Source: Patiria miniata
Taxonomy: Eukaryota; Echinodermata; Asteroidea; Valvatida; Asterinidae
Assembly: GCF_015706575.1 (NCBI RefSeq)
Contig: NW_024037074.1
Coordinates: forward strand, 18,155,334 to 18,219,333
Direction of reading: 5' to 3'
DNA: 64,000 bases
Shown: piece after piece, positions 11,677-21,018 of the stretch
Numbering within the stretch: position 1 is the stretch's first letter
Layout of the letters: each line of letters opens with the position of its first letter
Translations under genes and position numbers: made by a program
Notes under the pieces: model-generated
Database searches by the model: none
Seen by the model: only the letters and a program-made list of their open reading frames with translations
What the model was told of the DNA's origin: nothing

Positions 11677-12369
11677 TCAATAGAAATAATTGCAAGAGTA
11701 GTCGCGTTTGAGGCTTGCCCCCTCCGCTTCGTGGTGGTTGATGTCATTCAACTGGCAGATTCGATCTCCTTGGCTTACCTGTCGCAGATTGAAGGAGCGG
11801 CATCGAGTCTCTTTCAAGCACGCCGAGCCGCACGCGACGGCACCCTTGATGGTGTAGAACTCCTTGATGACGTGGCCGGTCAGGCAGTGGGCTGAGACGC
11901 GTTTGTAGTCGTTGGCTTGATGACGCGGCAGAAAGGGGGTTTTACAAATCGGATAGTTCTGAACGTGGCATCCTTGGTCATCCATGAGACCGTCTCCAGG
12001 ACGCCACAGCGCAATGCATTCAGATCCCAACGGCTCGCCCGGTGCCCAGTTCAAGTAGGTGCACAGCGCGCCGTCCTTGTCAGCTCGCACCCACTCACCC
12101 GATACCTTCTTGCAGCCGATCCAGGCATTACGAGTCGAAACCTGCCTGGTGAACATGTCCCAGAAGTACTGATGCTCGTCCCAGGAGTCAGGAACTGCCA
12201 AGCTACCGCCCATTCGAGCGCAGGCTGCGTAACCCTCATCCCATGACATCGTCGCATCGGTCAGCACTTGGTAGCAAGAACCGGCAAAAATCTCTTGGCC
12301 GGGCCGGCAAGGCTGGCCATGAATCCAGGCGACCGCGGTGAACCAAAGAGTCAACAAAGCTAGCTTCAT
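11677..12369 (-). CDS. Secreted C-type lectin-like / PAN domain protein, paralogue 1
   Basis: Single-exon gene of 230 residues. Residues 1-18 form a signal peptide (MKLALLTLWFTAVAWIHG). Residues 21-144 form a long-form C-type lectin-like domain with cysteines at 21, 32, 50, 86, 103, 118, 134 and 142 and the WIG motif at 83-85. The calcium site is not canonical: EPL (112-114) stands where mannose-type lectins have EPN, and MDDQGC stands where WND is expected. Sugar binding may therefore be altered or calcium-independent. Residues 162-226 form a PAN/Apple domain with six cysteines (162, 180, 184, 190, 205, 226), typically a protein- or carbohydrate-binding module. The start has good context (CACC before ATG). 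The lack of introns is unusual for a lectin with two domains. The paralogue at 15560-16252 differs at 15 residues. A candidate poly(A) signal (TTTATT on plus) lies near 11476. A role in recognition or defence is inferred from family. Confidence 0.92.
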   Translation of the reverse strand: MKLALLTLWFTAVAWIHGQPCRPGQEIFAGSCYQVLTDATMSWDEGYAACARMGGSLAVPDSWDEHQYFWDMFTRQVSTRNAWIGCKKVSGEWVRADKDGALCTYLNWAPGEPLGSECIALWRPGDGLMDDQGCHVQNYPICKTPFLPRHQANDYKRVSAHCLTGHVIKEFYTIKGAVACGSACLKETRCRSFNLRQVSQGDRICQLNDINHHEAEGASLKRDYSCNYFY

Positions 12370-13000
12370 GGTGCAACTTGTTCACTGATTCTTTTATTCT
12401 TTTCAGTTAATACAAAAATTGTTCACCGAAGAAGCGCCGCTTATGTTTGTATAGATTTCAGAAGTGCATGAACCAACAAACACCACTTCTCGTGCAATAA
12501 TGTAGGCTAACTTAGAACGGTCGCATTCCAGTTGTTGGGAAATTTACAAAGTCGATTTGGAATTTCAATTAATGGCACAATTCACAGCAAATGGCATTTT
12601 GTCGGAGTGACTGCATCTGTCCATCCTGCTCACTGATGTCGTAGGGTCTGCTCACCCATATAATGATAGTCGCTGGTCGCTGTCTAATTCACCCCACCAA
12701 TATTATACCAACCAACGAGGTAATTTCAGTGAAAAGCGACACTGCCTCACACGTCTTTAATGACAAATCGATCAATTTAATCTTGCGAGTCGTTTCCTTT
12801 TAATATCTGCTTCGCGCCTCCTACTTCAAGAACATGCTTGACTTGCAAGCCCCGCCACTTGCAGGCCGTCCATTGTTCTCTCCGAATGGAGTAGGTCCTA
12901 TGTTTTTAACAAGCGTCTGTCAGTATGATGTGAGCAAGAAAAGTCAACTTGTCTATAGGTGTCTACATGAAGATCACATCTATGCACGCTTATCATAAAG

Positions 13001-13880
13001 GGTGCGGGTCTGTAAATAGGCCCAAATTTGCCTACGCCGACCAAATCACGATTTGTATGCCCTCAATTTGTCTGCTATTAGAGCATTTTGTGGGCCATAA
13101 AATTGGGCTTTAAAAAAAAAAATACGTGGAAGCCGTGAACTGGACTGCGAGCTCGTATCTCTGTGAAATTCGGAAGAAATTGGGCCCTAAACTCGCGTTA
13201 TTTTGCAACAGAGCGTAGGCATATTTTTTTTTCAAAATGACGACGGGATTCAGGACTACTTTCAGGGGGCAGTGGTTTTTATCTGCAGCACACATCGTCT
13301 ATGAATCATGATTATTCAGCTAGTTGATGTTTATTCATACGAAAAAACAATGACGTCACACCATTGCTATCACTCAGTCATACATATACATTAAAGCATT
13401 TCAAGGAACGGCTTTCGTCAAGCTGCCACAGTGGCCTAGTGGATAGTGGAATGAACTATGGATCGCATGATCTGTGGTTCATGCCAATTTTCATCAAATA
13501 TTTGTGTTGGTTGTGATAGGTTTAATTGAAGGGAAAACACTACGAGAAACTAAGTGTCTTCCATCCACACAGCGGGATAAATATTCATGTTAGGGTGCGT
13601 GAGGTGATTGGTTAAAATATGATGTATGCTGCAAAAAAAAAACGCTTTTAGGGGTGACCATTTTTGGATGGAAATGTCTCCCAAAAGTCATCGATTCACC
13701 CCCCCAAAATACAGAACAGAGAATGAAAGATGATGAATTAAGCTTTAATTTGAGATGTGTGTTTCAAACATCTTGGAGAGTTGCGAGTATTTTTCCTATT
13801 TTGAGAAGTGGGCGTAATTATTACTGGAGTCTGTGTCAGCTTATGTACATGTCGCACATATTTTTTTTGCATCTCAGTAA
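13001..13880 (+). mobile_element. Old TIR element carrying GGGTGC end, copy 1, interrupted
   Basis: The sequence from GGGTGCGGGTCTGTAAATAG to TTTTTTTTGCATCTCAG is related along its length to the insertion at 16858-17330 read in reverse (shared: GTAAATAGGCCCAAA, TTTCAAAATGGC, GAATGAAAGATGA, GAGAGTT). It was present before the segmental duplication, since copy 2 has it too (16839-17790). It is split here by the insertion at 13269-13644. It is upstream of the lectin on its strand. Confidence 0.6.
13269..13644. mobile_element. Insertion specific to duplication copy 1, with tRNA-like core
   Basis: This 376-bp stretch is absent from copy 2 at about 17578. The flanks are CTTTCAGGGG (13259-13268) and CTTTTAGGGG (13645-13654), a 10-bp duplication with one mismatch (8 bp is also possible). 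Inverted ends share GCAGCAYACATC after a T-rich run. Inside, from 13422, TGGCCTAGTGG matches a tRNA box A, and GGTTCATGCC about 35 bases later resembles a degraded box B. There is no coding capacity. Confidence 0.65.
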
Positions 13881-14346
13881 AGTCATTGTCCGTAATACGT
13901 ATGCATAAAACATATCACGTGAACTAATAAACATGTCACCTAATTCTGAATAAGTTTCAGAATTGTGTTTAATCAAGTCCTGATTATCGATAAAATAAAA
14001 CTCTTAATGAGAAAAAAAGTAAAGACTTATGCTTACTACATAGAGGCCTATGCTTACTACATAGAGGCCTTTGAAGATATAACACAATGCGGCGTAGAAG
14101 AGACGAAATCGAATACTCCAGGTTCAAAAACGTGTGCTCATTGTTGGACTTTGTTTGGACTAAATTTTTAATTGTCTGACAAACGACGAAATTAAACATG
14201 GGAAGTGCACTAAATCGATATTGCTCGACGAATTTGAATATTAGAATCGGCGAATTCGAACGAAAAATGTTTAATTTAGCAGGGAAAACCTATAATAAAT
14301 GGAAATCATTAAAAGACACTTTTGTGTCCCATCCATCTTTTTTAAA

Positions 14347-14865
14347 GGACCCATGACATGATTGTACTTGGAACACATTTTGTACAACTTTCCACTCTTC
14401 TTAAATGTATGAAAACAATTTGACACCCCTTTTTGGTTAATTTAATGAAAAGAGCACTTCTTTAAACATTAAAAACTGTCCATGCTTTTCCTTACAAATG
14501 AGTGCGTTGTTGCTGTGATGTCATTTCGAGTAGACACTGTTCATTTTAGGGGTTTCTGTTTAAAAATGTGGACCCAAAACTTTGCTCACTTAAAACGTGT
14601 GAGAAAAGTTTGCTCACTGGCCTACTGTCATGTACTGAAACAACAACGAATCACCCAAGAGCAAAAACATTACTGACAGCGAGAATCCAAACATTGAGGT
14701 TTCTGCCTGAAATAACATCACACTTTTGCTCATGAATATGCTAATTCGCACGAGCAAAAACGAGCATGAATACCAAGCAAAATGAAAATTCCAATTTATT
14801 AAGGTCAACTAGGACACAAGGATGCGTTTACAAGGACTGCATTTTAAATACATTACATGGGTCAT
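14347..14865 (+). mobile_element. MITE family B, copy 1
   Basis: Inverted ends of the form GACCCATGACATG / CATTACATGGGTC. The interior has ATGAATATGCTAATTCGCA, CAGAAACCTCAATGT (as its inverse) and GCTGTGATGTCATTTCGA. It matches 36690-37015 in shortened form and 41630-42185 in reverse along nearly its whole length. No protein is encoded. Confidence 0.75.
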
Positions 14866-15196
14866 TTTAGTCTTTAAATTACCATTCCTAAAAAAAGTAT
14901 TTTAGATATTTAGTTTGTTTTGGTTGAGGTTTATTTCGATTTGCCATATCCATGAGGGGAAGAAAAAGGATGTCATCTGAGAAGAAACCTTTGTCTCCAT
15001 GAGCAAAATATCATTGTGGTCATATTTCTCATTCATTTTTGTTTTACTTAAAATTTTCTTAGTCTTTCTTTTCAGGGGGATTTATTTTCTGTGCTATCTT
15101 TGTTCTTTCAGAAGGTAACTGCCGATGAGAATAATTTAGTGCTACCATTGTTATACAATGAACTGTTACAAGAAAACAAAATGAAGTCATAGGTAA

Positions 15197-15500
15197 GGCG
15201 ACGCGGTTTTTTTTTTTAAGCTTGAATTGTACAGACAAGGTAGGTACTATTTTGCTTTTTTGTGTCCTCATAATACATTGGTGTCCTCCATAATTTGCCT
15301 TGGTGCCCTTTATCATTTGCCCTGGTGCAATTTCCCCATTCCTTGGTGCTCCTTGGTACAAAAATTTGAGGAGGTGCAGCAATAGAGGGCGCTGTTGTAG
15401 CTTCCGTTTTAATTTGAAGAAGAAAAAAAAGGTTGACGCGCATGATTAAAATCGACGCGCGCGCTGACCAGAGATCGAGTATTTTTTTTGGGGGGGGGCC
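15197..15500. mobile_element. Harbinger-like MITE, copy 2, in the 3' flank of lectin paralogue 2
   Basis: TAA flanks it at 15194-15196 and 15501-15503. Copy 1 of the duplication has the uninterrupted site (GTGGGTATTTGCAC near 11611), so the insertion is defined to the base. The body matches 9239-9615, but the left inverted end is reduced to GGC followed by GACGCGG, so an internal deletion removed most of it. It ends 59 bases after the lectin stop codon on that strand, so it probably lies in the 3' UTR or just beyond. Confidence 0.85.
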
Positions 15501-15559
15501 TAATTGCACACAAATATATTTGGTGTGAAGTTTGTTTCAAAACCCGACTAAATATTAAA

Positions 15560-16252
15560 TCAATAGAAATAATCGCAAGAGTAGTCGTGTTTGAGGCTTG
15601 CCCCCTCCGCTTCGTGGTGGTTGATGTCATTCAACTGGCAGATTCGATCTCCTTGGCTTACCTGTCGCAGATTGAAGGAGCGGCATCGAGTCTCTTTCAA
15701 GCACGCCGAGCCGCACGCGACGGCACCCTTGATGGTGTAGAACTCCTTGATGACGTGGCCGGTCAGGCAGTGGGCTGAGACGCGTTTGTAGTCGTTGGCT
15801 CGATGACTCGGCAGAAAGGGGGTTTTACAAATCGGATAGTTCTGAACGTGGCATCCTTGGTCATCCATGAGACCGCCTTCAGTACGCCACAGCGCAATGC
15901 ATTCACTTCCCAACGGCTCGCCCGGTGCCCAGTGGAAGTAGGTGCACAGCGCGCCGTCCTTGTCAGCTCGCACCCACTCACCCGATACCTTCTTGCAGCC
16001 GATCCAGGCATTACGAGTCGAAACCTGCCTGGTGAACATGTCCCAGAAGTACTGATGCTCGTCCCAGGAATCAGGAACTGCCAAGCTACCGCCCATTAGA
16101 GCGCAGGCTGCGTAACCCTCATCCCATGTCATCGTCGCATCGGTCAGCACTTGGTAGCAAGAACAGGCTAAAATCTCTTGGCCGGGCTGGCAAGGCTGGC
16201 CATGAATCCAGGCGACCGCGGTGAACCAAATAGTCAACAAAGCTAGCTTCAT
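15560..16252 (-). CDS. Secreted C-type lectin-like / PAN domain protein, paralogue 2
   Basis: Single-exon gene of 230 residues, colinear with the paralogue at 11677-12369: signal peptide 1-18, C-type lectin-like domain 21-144, PAN/Apple domain 162-226. All structural cysteines are kept, and one extra cysteine appears (Gly30 becomes Cys, giving ACSCY). Of 15 substitutions, five lie in two short patches of the lectin domain (Leu106Phe, Asn107His and Pro124Thr, Gly125Glu, Asp126Gly) that flank the EPL motif. Only two fall in the PAN domain. The calcium motifs are non-canonical, as in the partner. The immediate upstream sequence differs from paralogue 1, so expression may differ. A Harbinger-like MITE sits just after the stop codon. 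Confidence 0.92.
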   Translation of the reverse strand: MKLALLTIWFTAVAWIHGQPCQPGQEILACSCYQVLTDATMTWDEGYAACALMGGSLAVPDSWDEHQYFWDMFTRQVSTRNAWIGCKKVSGEWVRADKDGALCTYFHWAPGEPLGSECIALWRTEGGLMDDQGCHVQNYPICKTPFLPSHRANDYKRVSAHCLTGHVIKEFYTIKGAVACGSACLKETRCRSFNLRQVSQGDRICQLNDINHHEAEGASLKHDYSCDYFY

Positions 16253-16838
16253 GGTGCAACTTGTTCACTGATGCTACTCACCACGTTAAGACTTCAGAAG
16301 TGCATGAACCATCAAACACCACTAATTCTCGTGCAATGGCGTAGGCTAACTCTGAGTGGACGTAAAAACGGAGGCGTTTCCAGTTGTCTGGAAATTTACA
16401 AAGTCGATTAGGGGTTTTAATAATGGCACAGTTCACAGCAAATGTCACTTTGTGGGTGACTGCATCTGTCTAATTTCGTAGGGTCTACTGACCAACTTCA
16501 TGATAGTCGCTGGTTGCTGCCTAATTACACTCACCAATATTACAGACCAACGAGGTAATTTCAGTGAAAAGCGACACTGCCTCACGCGTCTTTATGACGA
16601 CAAATCGATCAATTTAATTTTCCGAGTCGTTTCCCTTTAATATCCACTTCGCCCCCTTACTTCGATCTATGAAATGCTTGACTTGCAAGCCCCGCCGCTT
16701 GCAAGCCGTTAATTGTTCTCTCCGAATGGAGTAGGTCCTACTTTTTCAATAAACGTCTGTCAGTATGGATGTGTGCAAGAAAAGTCAACTTGAATAGGTG
16801 TCCACATGAAGATCACATCTATGCGCGCTTATTATAAA

Positions 16839-17790
16839 GGGTGCGGGTCTGTAAATATGGGTGCAACCCTGCAAAAAAAAAATCCCATAGACACTAGTGC
16901 TAAATGCGCATACTTCAAAATTCCTTTAAAAATACTTAGAACTCTCACAGGTATTCAAGCTACACAGAAAAATGATGATCAATGTGTCATCTTTCATTTT
17001 CTTTTCATTTTTTGGTGGGTTGACCATTGACTTTTCGACATATTCTTGCCCAAAGAAGACGACCCCTATTTTCCCCAAAGCGGAAAAGTAGCCATTTTGA
17101 AAAACGATCCCTCCACAACATGGCAAAATAGCGCCACTTTCTAGCCCAATAGCATCCAAAATGCTCAGAATTGGAAGCCCCAAGTCTGGGCCAGAGGTTC
17201 ATTACTATATCTCTTCAATTCCTCAATTTTATGGCTCTCAAAACTCTCTAATATAGAATATTTTGAGGGTATAACTTCTATTTATGAGCTTGGCGGACGG
17301 ATTTTGGGCCTATTTACAGGCGTGCACCCATAGGCCCAAATTTGCCTACGCCGACCTAATCACGATTTCTATGTCCTCAATTTGTCTGCTATTAGAGCAT
17401 TTTGTGGGCCATGATATTGGGGTTTTTTTTTTTTTATTTAGTGGAAGCCATGAACAGGACTGCGAGCTCGTACTTCTGTGAAATTCGGATGAAATTGGGC
17501 CCTAAACTCAAGCTATTTTGCAATGGAGCGTAGGCACCATGTTTCAAAATGGCGACGGGATTCAGGATTACTTTCAGGGGTGATCATTTTTGGATGAAAA
17601 TGTCTCCCAAAAGTCATCGATTCACCCCCAAAACAAAACAGAGAATGAAAGATGATGAAATAAGCTTTAATTTGATGTGTGTGTGTGTGTGTGTCAAACA
17701 CCTTGGAGAGTTGTGAGTATTTTCCCCATTTTTTTAATGGAGTCTGTGTCAGCTTATTAACATGTTGCACACATTTTTTTTGCATCTCAG
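16839..17790 (+). mobile_element. Old TIR element carrying GGGTGC end, copy 2, interrupted
   Basis: This is the same pre-duplication element as at 13001-13880. Here it is split near its left end by a related element in the opposite orientation (16858-17330). A (GT)n run of about eight units at 17677-17693 expanded in this copy only. Confidence 0.6.
16858..17330 (-). mobile_element. TA-flanked TIR element inserted in a relative of itself
   Basis: The ends are TGGGTGCA (left) and TGCACCCA (right) with longer imperfect matching inward. TA flanks it at 16856-16857 and 17331-17332. Copy 1 has the empty site GTAAATAGGCCC at 13013-13024. Read in reverse, the 473-bp insert is homologous to the element it landed in. 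The TA target suggests a Tc1/mariner-type transposase acting in trans. No transposase is encoded. Confidence 0.8.
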
Positions 17791-18117
17791 TAAAGTCATT
17801 GTCCGTAATACGTATGCATAAAACATATCACGTGAACTAACAAATATGTCACCTGATTCTGAATAAGTTTCAGAATTGTGTTTAATCAAGTCGATAAAAT
17901 AAAATTCACCCTTTTCTTCTCGTTCATGGCTTGGAGGATTTTTTTTAAAAAGAAAAGTCAAGTCCGGGAACCATTCCGTTACCAATTGACGCATGCGCAT
18001 TATAGTCACTGACTGTACTTCGTTGCAGAAAAAAATAATTGCTCACGTGTCTGCAACCTCCATCTACTAGTTGCAACAGCGCCCTCATCGTCTCAATCGA
18101 TCCAGTTTTCGCCGGCG

Positions 18118-18290
18118 CTCTTCATGGCGGCACAATTGGCGAGTTCGCGCAACGTTCAAAGAAAGGCACTCGTGAAAAAAAAAAGGCCGCTCGTGAAAAA
18201 GGGGCACTCTTGAAAAAAGGGGACTCGTGGGGGGTGTAAATACCCCCTAGTCCCCCCCCCCCGCCCCCGCCCCCTCCGCGGGCTACGAAA
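18118..18290. repeat. Dispersed repeat with GGCACTCGTGAAAA motif, copy 1
   Basis: Shares TTCATGGCGGCACA, a TTCGYG motif and GGCACTCGTGAAAA with 54847-55012, followed in both by long C runs and CCTCCGC. The ends are not clear. No gene. Confidence 0.55.
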
Positions 18291-18293
18291 CTG

Positions 18294-19300
18294 ATCTGGT
18301 TTGCTGTCATTTAAAAATTCAGAAATGTAGGTGATTTCCAAATGAAAACTTGATCAAAAGGTGGCCCATGTGTGTGTGTTTGTTTTTGTTTTACTTTTTT
18401 CTCGGAAAGAGTAATAGGAGATCCACTGAACATTTTTGAACATTCTTCTTTGGATTGTGAGCGGTGGTACATTGTAATAGTAGAAACGAACATCAATGAA
18501 AGCAAATGATCCTATATGCCTATAAAAGAAAGGTATCTGTACAATTTCTGTCATCGTGAAGCGTCACGGTTATTTCGCAGCTCTTAAATTAACAAAACAA
18601 TCCGAAGAAACAACTGTTTAATCTTCCAATACTAACAGTTAATAAAAAAAAAAAATTTCAAAACTCCTCTTGTAAAACCTTCCACCAAGAGTCTGGTTGT
18701 TTCCCGACGGGAATGAAATCACCCTTTTGATGTCAGAACTTCCGTAAACACTACTGGTGATGATCAAACCGTGAATGAAAATTGCAAGGCTACCCGTGTT
18801 TTTTCCTTATTAAAGGCATAGGGGGCCTATAGGATCATTTGTTTTTCATGGAGTTCTGCTCAGTAGATAGGCCTATACGTTTCGAGAAAACAGTGAAAAC
18901 CATGCACAACCTTTTGATCATTTAGGGAGTCAGGTTGGCGCAGTGGTCACTGTCCTCACCTTCCACCGCTGCGGTCTGGGTTCGATTCCTGTGTATCGCT
19001 GGTCCACATGTGGATTGGGTTTTCAGGCCCTACCTGATTCCATGGATTTTCCTCAGAATATTCTTCTGGCGGTTTTCCTCCCACCTCTAAAACTGTTGTC
19101 TTCTCTCTGCAGGCTTCTTCAGGCTTTCGAGCTACAGTGCCTATATAGGGCACTTTTAAGGAATCGTTGGTTTCATTACCAGAAAGAAAGAAACAAATAA
19201 ATCACGAAACACGACTTCGTCAAGTTCCTTCAAAAGAAGTCAACTGATTTTTGGAAATCACCTATATTTCTTGATTTCTTCTAAATGACAGCAAGCCAGA
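18294..19300. repeat. Inverted repeat pair enclosing a SINE
   Basis: TCTGGTTTGCTGTCATTTAA and about 25 following bases at 18294-18341 are inverted at 19250-19300 (AAATGACAGCAAGCCAGA). The right arm and adjoining sequence to about 19430 match 45945-46095 in direct orientation. The element between the arms was later split by the SINE at 18925-19202. Confidence 0.55.
18925..19202 (+). mobile_element. tRNA-derived SINE, copy 1
   Basis: The head has box A (TTGGCGCAGTGGTCAC) and box B (GGGTTCGATTCC) at tRNA spacing. Next come a GGATTGGGTTTTCAG block, a GGTTTTCCTCCCACC block, and an A-rich end near AACAAATAAA. Length is about 278 bp, typical for SINEs. A related copy lies at 31350-31647 on the minus strand. 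The plus-strand open frame through it is not a gene. Confidence 0.85.
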
Positions 19301-19430
19301 CGGAGCAATTTCACGGGTTGTTTATTACCAATTATTTCACGAGTTGTTTAGCACCAGTATGATCTTTAATCTAAGTAAGTTTTTCGATAATGATTCAGTG
19401 GGTTGCTTTTCGGATAAATGCAAACTACCA
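19253..19430 (+). repeat. Dispersed repeat family C, copy 1
   Basis: GGAAATCACC, ATATTTCTTGAT, GATCTTTAATC and TTTTCGAT occur in the same order at 45945-46095. The similarity is moderate, so the copies are old. Confidence 0.5.
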
Positions 19431-20868
19431 TACATGCTTTTAAATAGGCCTAACATCTGTAAATCAGGTGTCACGGTAAATAGACTTTTATGTGTCCTAT
19501 CAGCGTTCCACATAAGGTTTATTTATAATGGAAAACTGAATGCTAAATTCCCAACCCGAGCTCCATTTCTGCGCATTTTAAATTCCTGGTTTTGTACGGT
19601 CTGGCGAGAACCTTCTGGCATGTTTTGCCGACATGATGATTTGCAACTGTAAGCTAGCTTTCACCTGTACAAACAAACCGTCTTGTATATTCTGGGTCGG
19701 GACGTTCGTATAGCTGATCGCAAAGCGACGCCGCAAAAATGGTCTTTTCGCCCGCACCGCCCCAACATACTAAATCTACGAATTGTTGGTTTAAGGAAGT
19801 GAACAACATATGCAAACATTTTGACATTGAACTGGCAAGATATTATGGAATATCCTAAGTTGATTGCAAGTAAATAATAGGATCAAGCATCCTGAGAAAT
19901 CTGCGCACCTATAGTATGCTGTCATTTTCGAGAAAAGAGGAAATACATGTAACATAATTTCCCTTTTTTTCCCAAAACACTGCCCCAAATTGACAGAATT
20001 TAGTTTAGTTTGCAATCGAGCATATATCCATAAATGATAAATTATTTATCCCGATTGACATACTGAGGGTGCAAGTCAAATCGTCTTAATGAACAGTTTG
20101 GAGGGGGAGGCTTTCAAAGAAAAACTTGCTTTTTGTGTCGAGAGAAATGAAGATGTATTTTTACAGTTTTTTCATATCTACTGAGCTGAAATTTCGACGG
20201 CCTGCTTCAGATTTCTTGTATTGATTGATGTTCCCCTAATCAGCGAAATACATTTATTGCACATTGTGTCCATTATCCCTTTAAAAAGAGATGATATGAT
20301 CGGCAAGCAACGGCTACTTGAATGGGTTTCGTGTAGCGACCTACAGAGTAGCGACGAGAGAGATGTGAGGGTGTTTTTTTGGCAGGTTGAACCTCGCTTT
20401 CGTTCCCAATATGGCGGTTCCTTGCCGCGATTTTAAACATGCAATGCTTTAGAGGAAATATGAATGTCTCTATGGAAGGCAATCTTAGGGATCCACAATG
20501 TAATGCAGACAAACCATCAACATATAAACCAACCATGAAAATAATATTAAAGATCGTTGGAAGTATAAGGTGTCGATAAACTCTCAATTCGTACAGAGAA
20601 AAAGCTAACCAAATTAAGAATATTGCTTCATATTAGCTAGCAGTTTTTTAACAGCATTATGTAGATTAAGACAAAATTCCAAAATAGTAAATGAATTAAT
20701 TTATATTATATGACATCAATATATAACAGACCGCATAAATATATTTTCCTAAAGGATACATATACATCTGGTATCTATTTACACCATGATCAAAGTTGAG
20801 ATACGTGGGTGCTAATTATCGTCAGTATTTGTCACTTACCCTAATTCGTTTTATACCCTGCTCGATTT
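19431..20868. other. Spacer without recognised gene
   Basis: Short open frames are present, none with a recognisable motif. I see no RNA gene. Confidence 0.35.
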
Positions 20869-21018
20869 GTGGCAGAGGGTTACTCCCATCCCATGTTCCT
20901 ATACCCCATATTAGATTGTTGTTACCTAACACATCCCCTAGATATCTCAAAAGAGTTCCTGAGATTCCGATAACACAATGACCAACACAAACAGGGGGAG
21001 GGGTTTCCTCTGACACAT
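20869..21018 (+). mobile_element. MITE family D, copy 1
   Basis: Inverted ends of the form TGTGGCAGAGG / CCTCTGACACA about 150 bp apart. The interior TTACCTAACACATCCCC and GATATCTCAAAAGA is found inverted at 32896-33053. No coding. Confidence 0.65.

Larger units (their letters stand above)
11441..14003. repeat. Tandem segmental duplication, copy 1 (lectin gene and flanks)
   Basis: This block aligns to 15000-17905 from GAGCAAAATA through the lectin gene to a shared end near TTTAATCAAGTC. Differences are mostly point changes plus three insertions of mobile elements (13269-13644 here; 15197-15500 and 16858-17330 in copy 2) and a replaced stretch just upstream of the lectin start codon. Confidence 0.88.
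15000..17905. repeat. Tandem segmental duplication, copy 2 (lectin gene and flanks)
   Basis: Partner of 11441-14003, in the same orientation and offset by about 3.56 kb at its left edge. It is longer because of two transposon insertions. Both lectin frames are intact, so the duplication preserved function in both. Confidence 0.88.
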
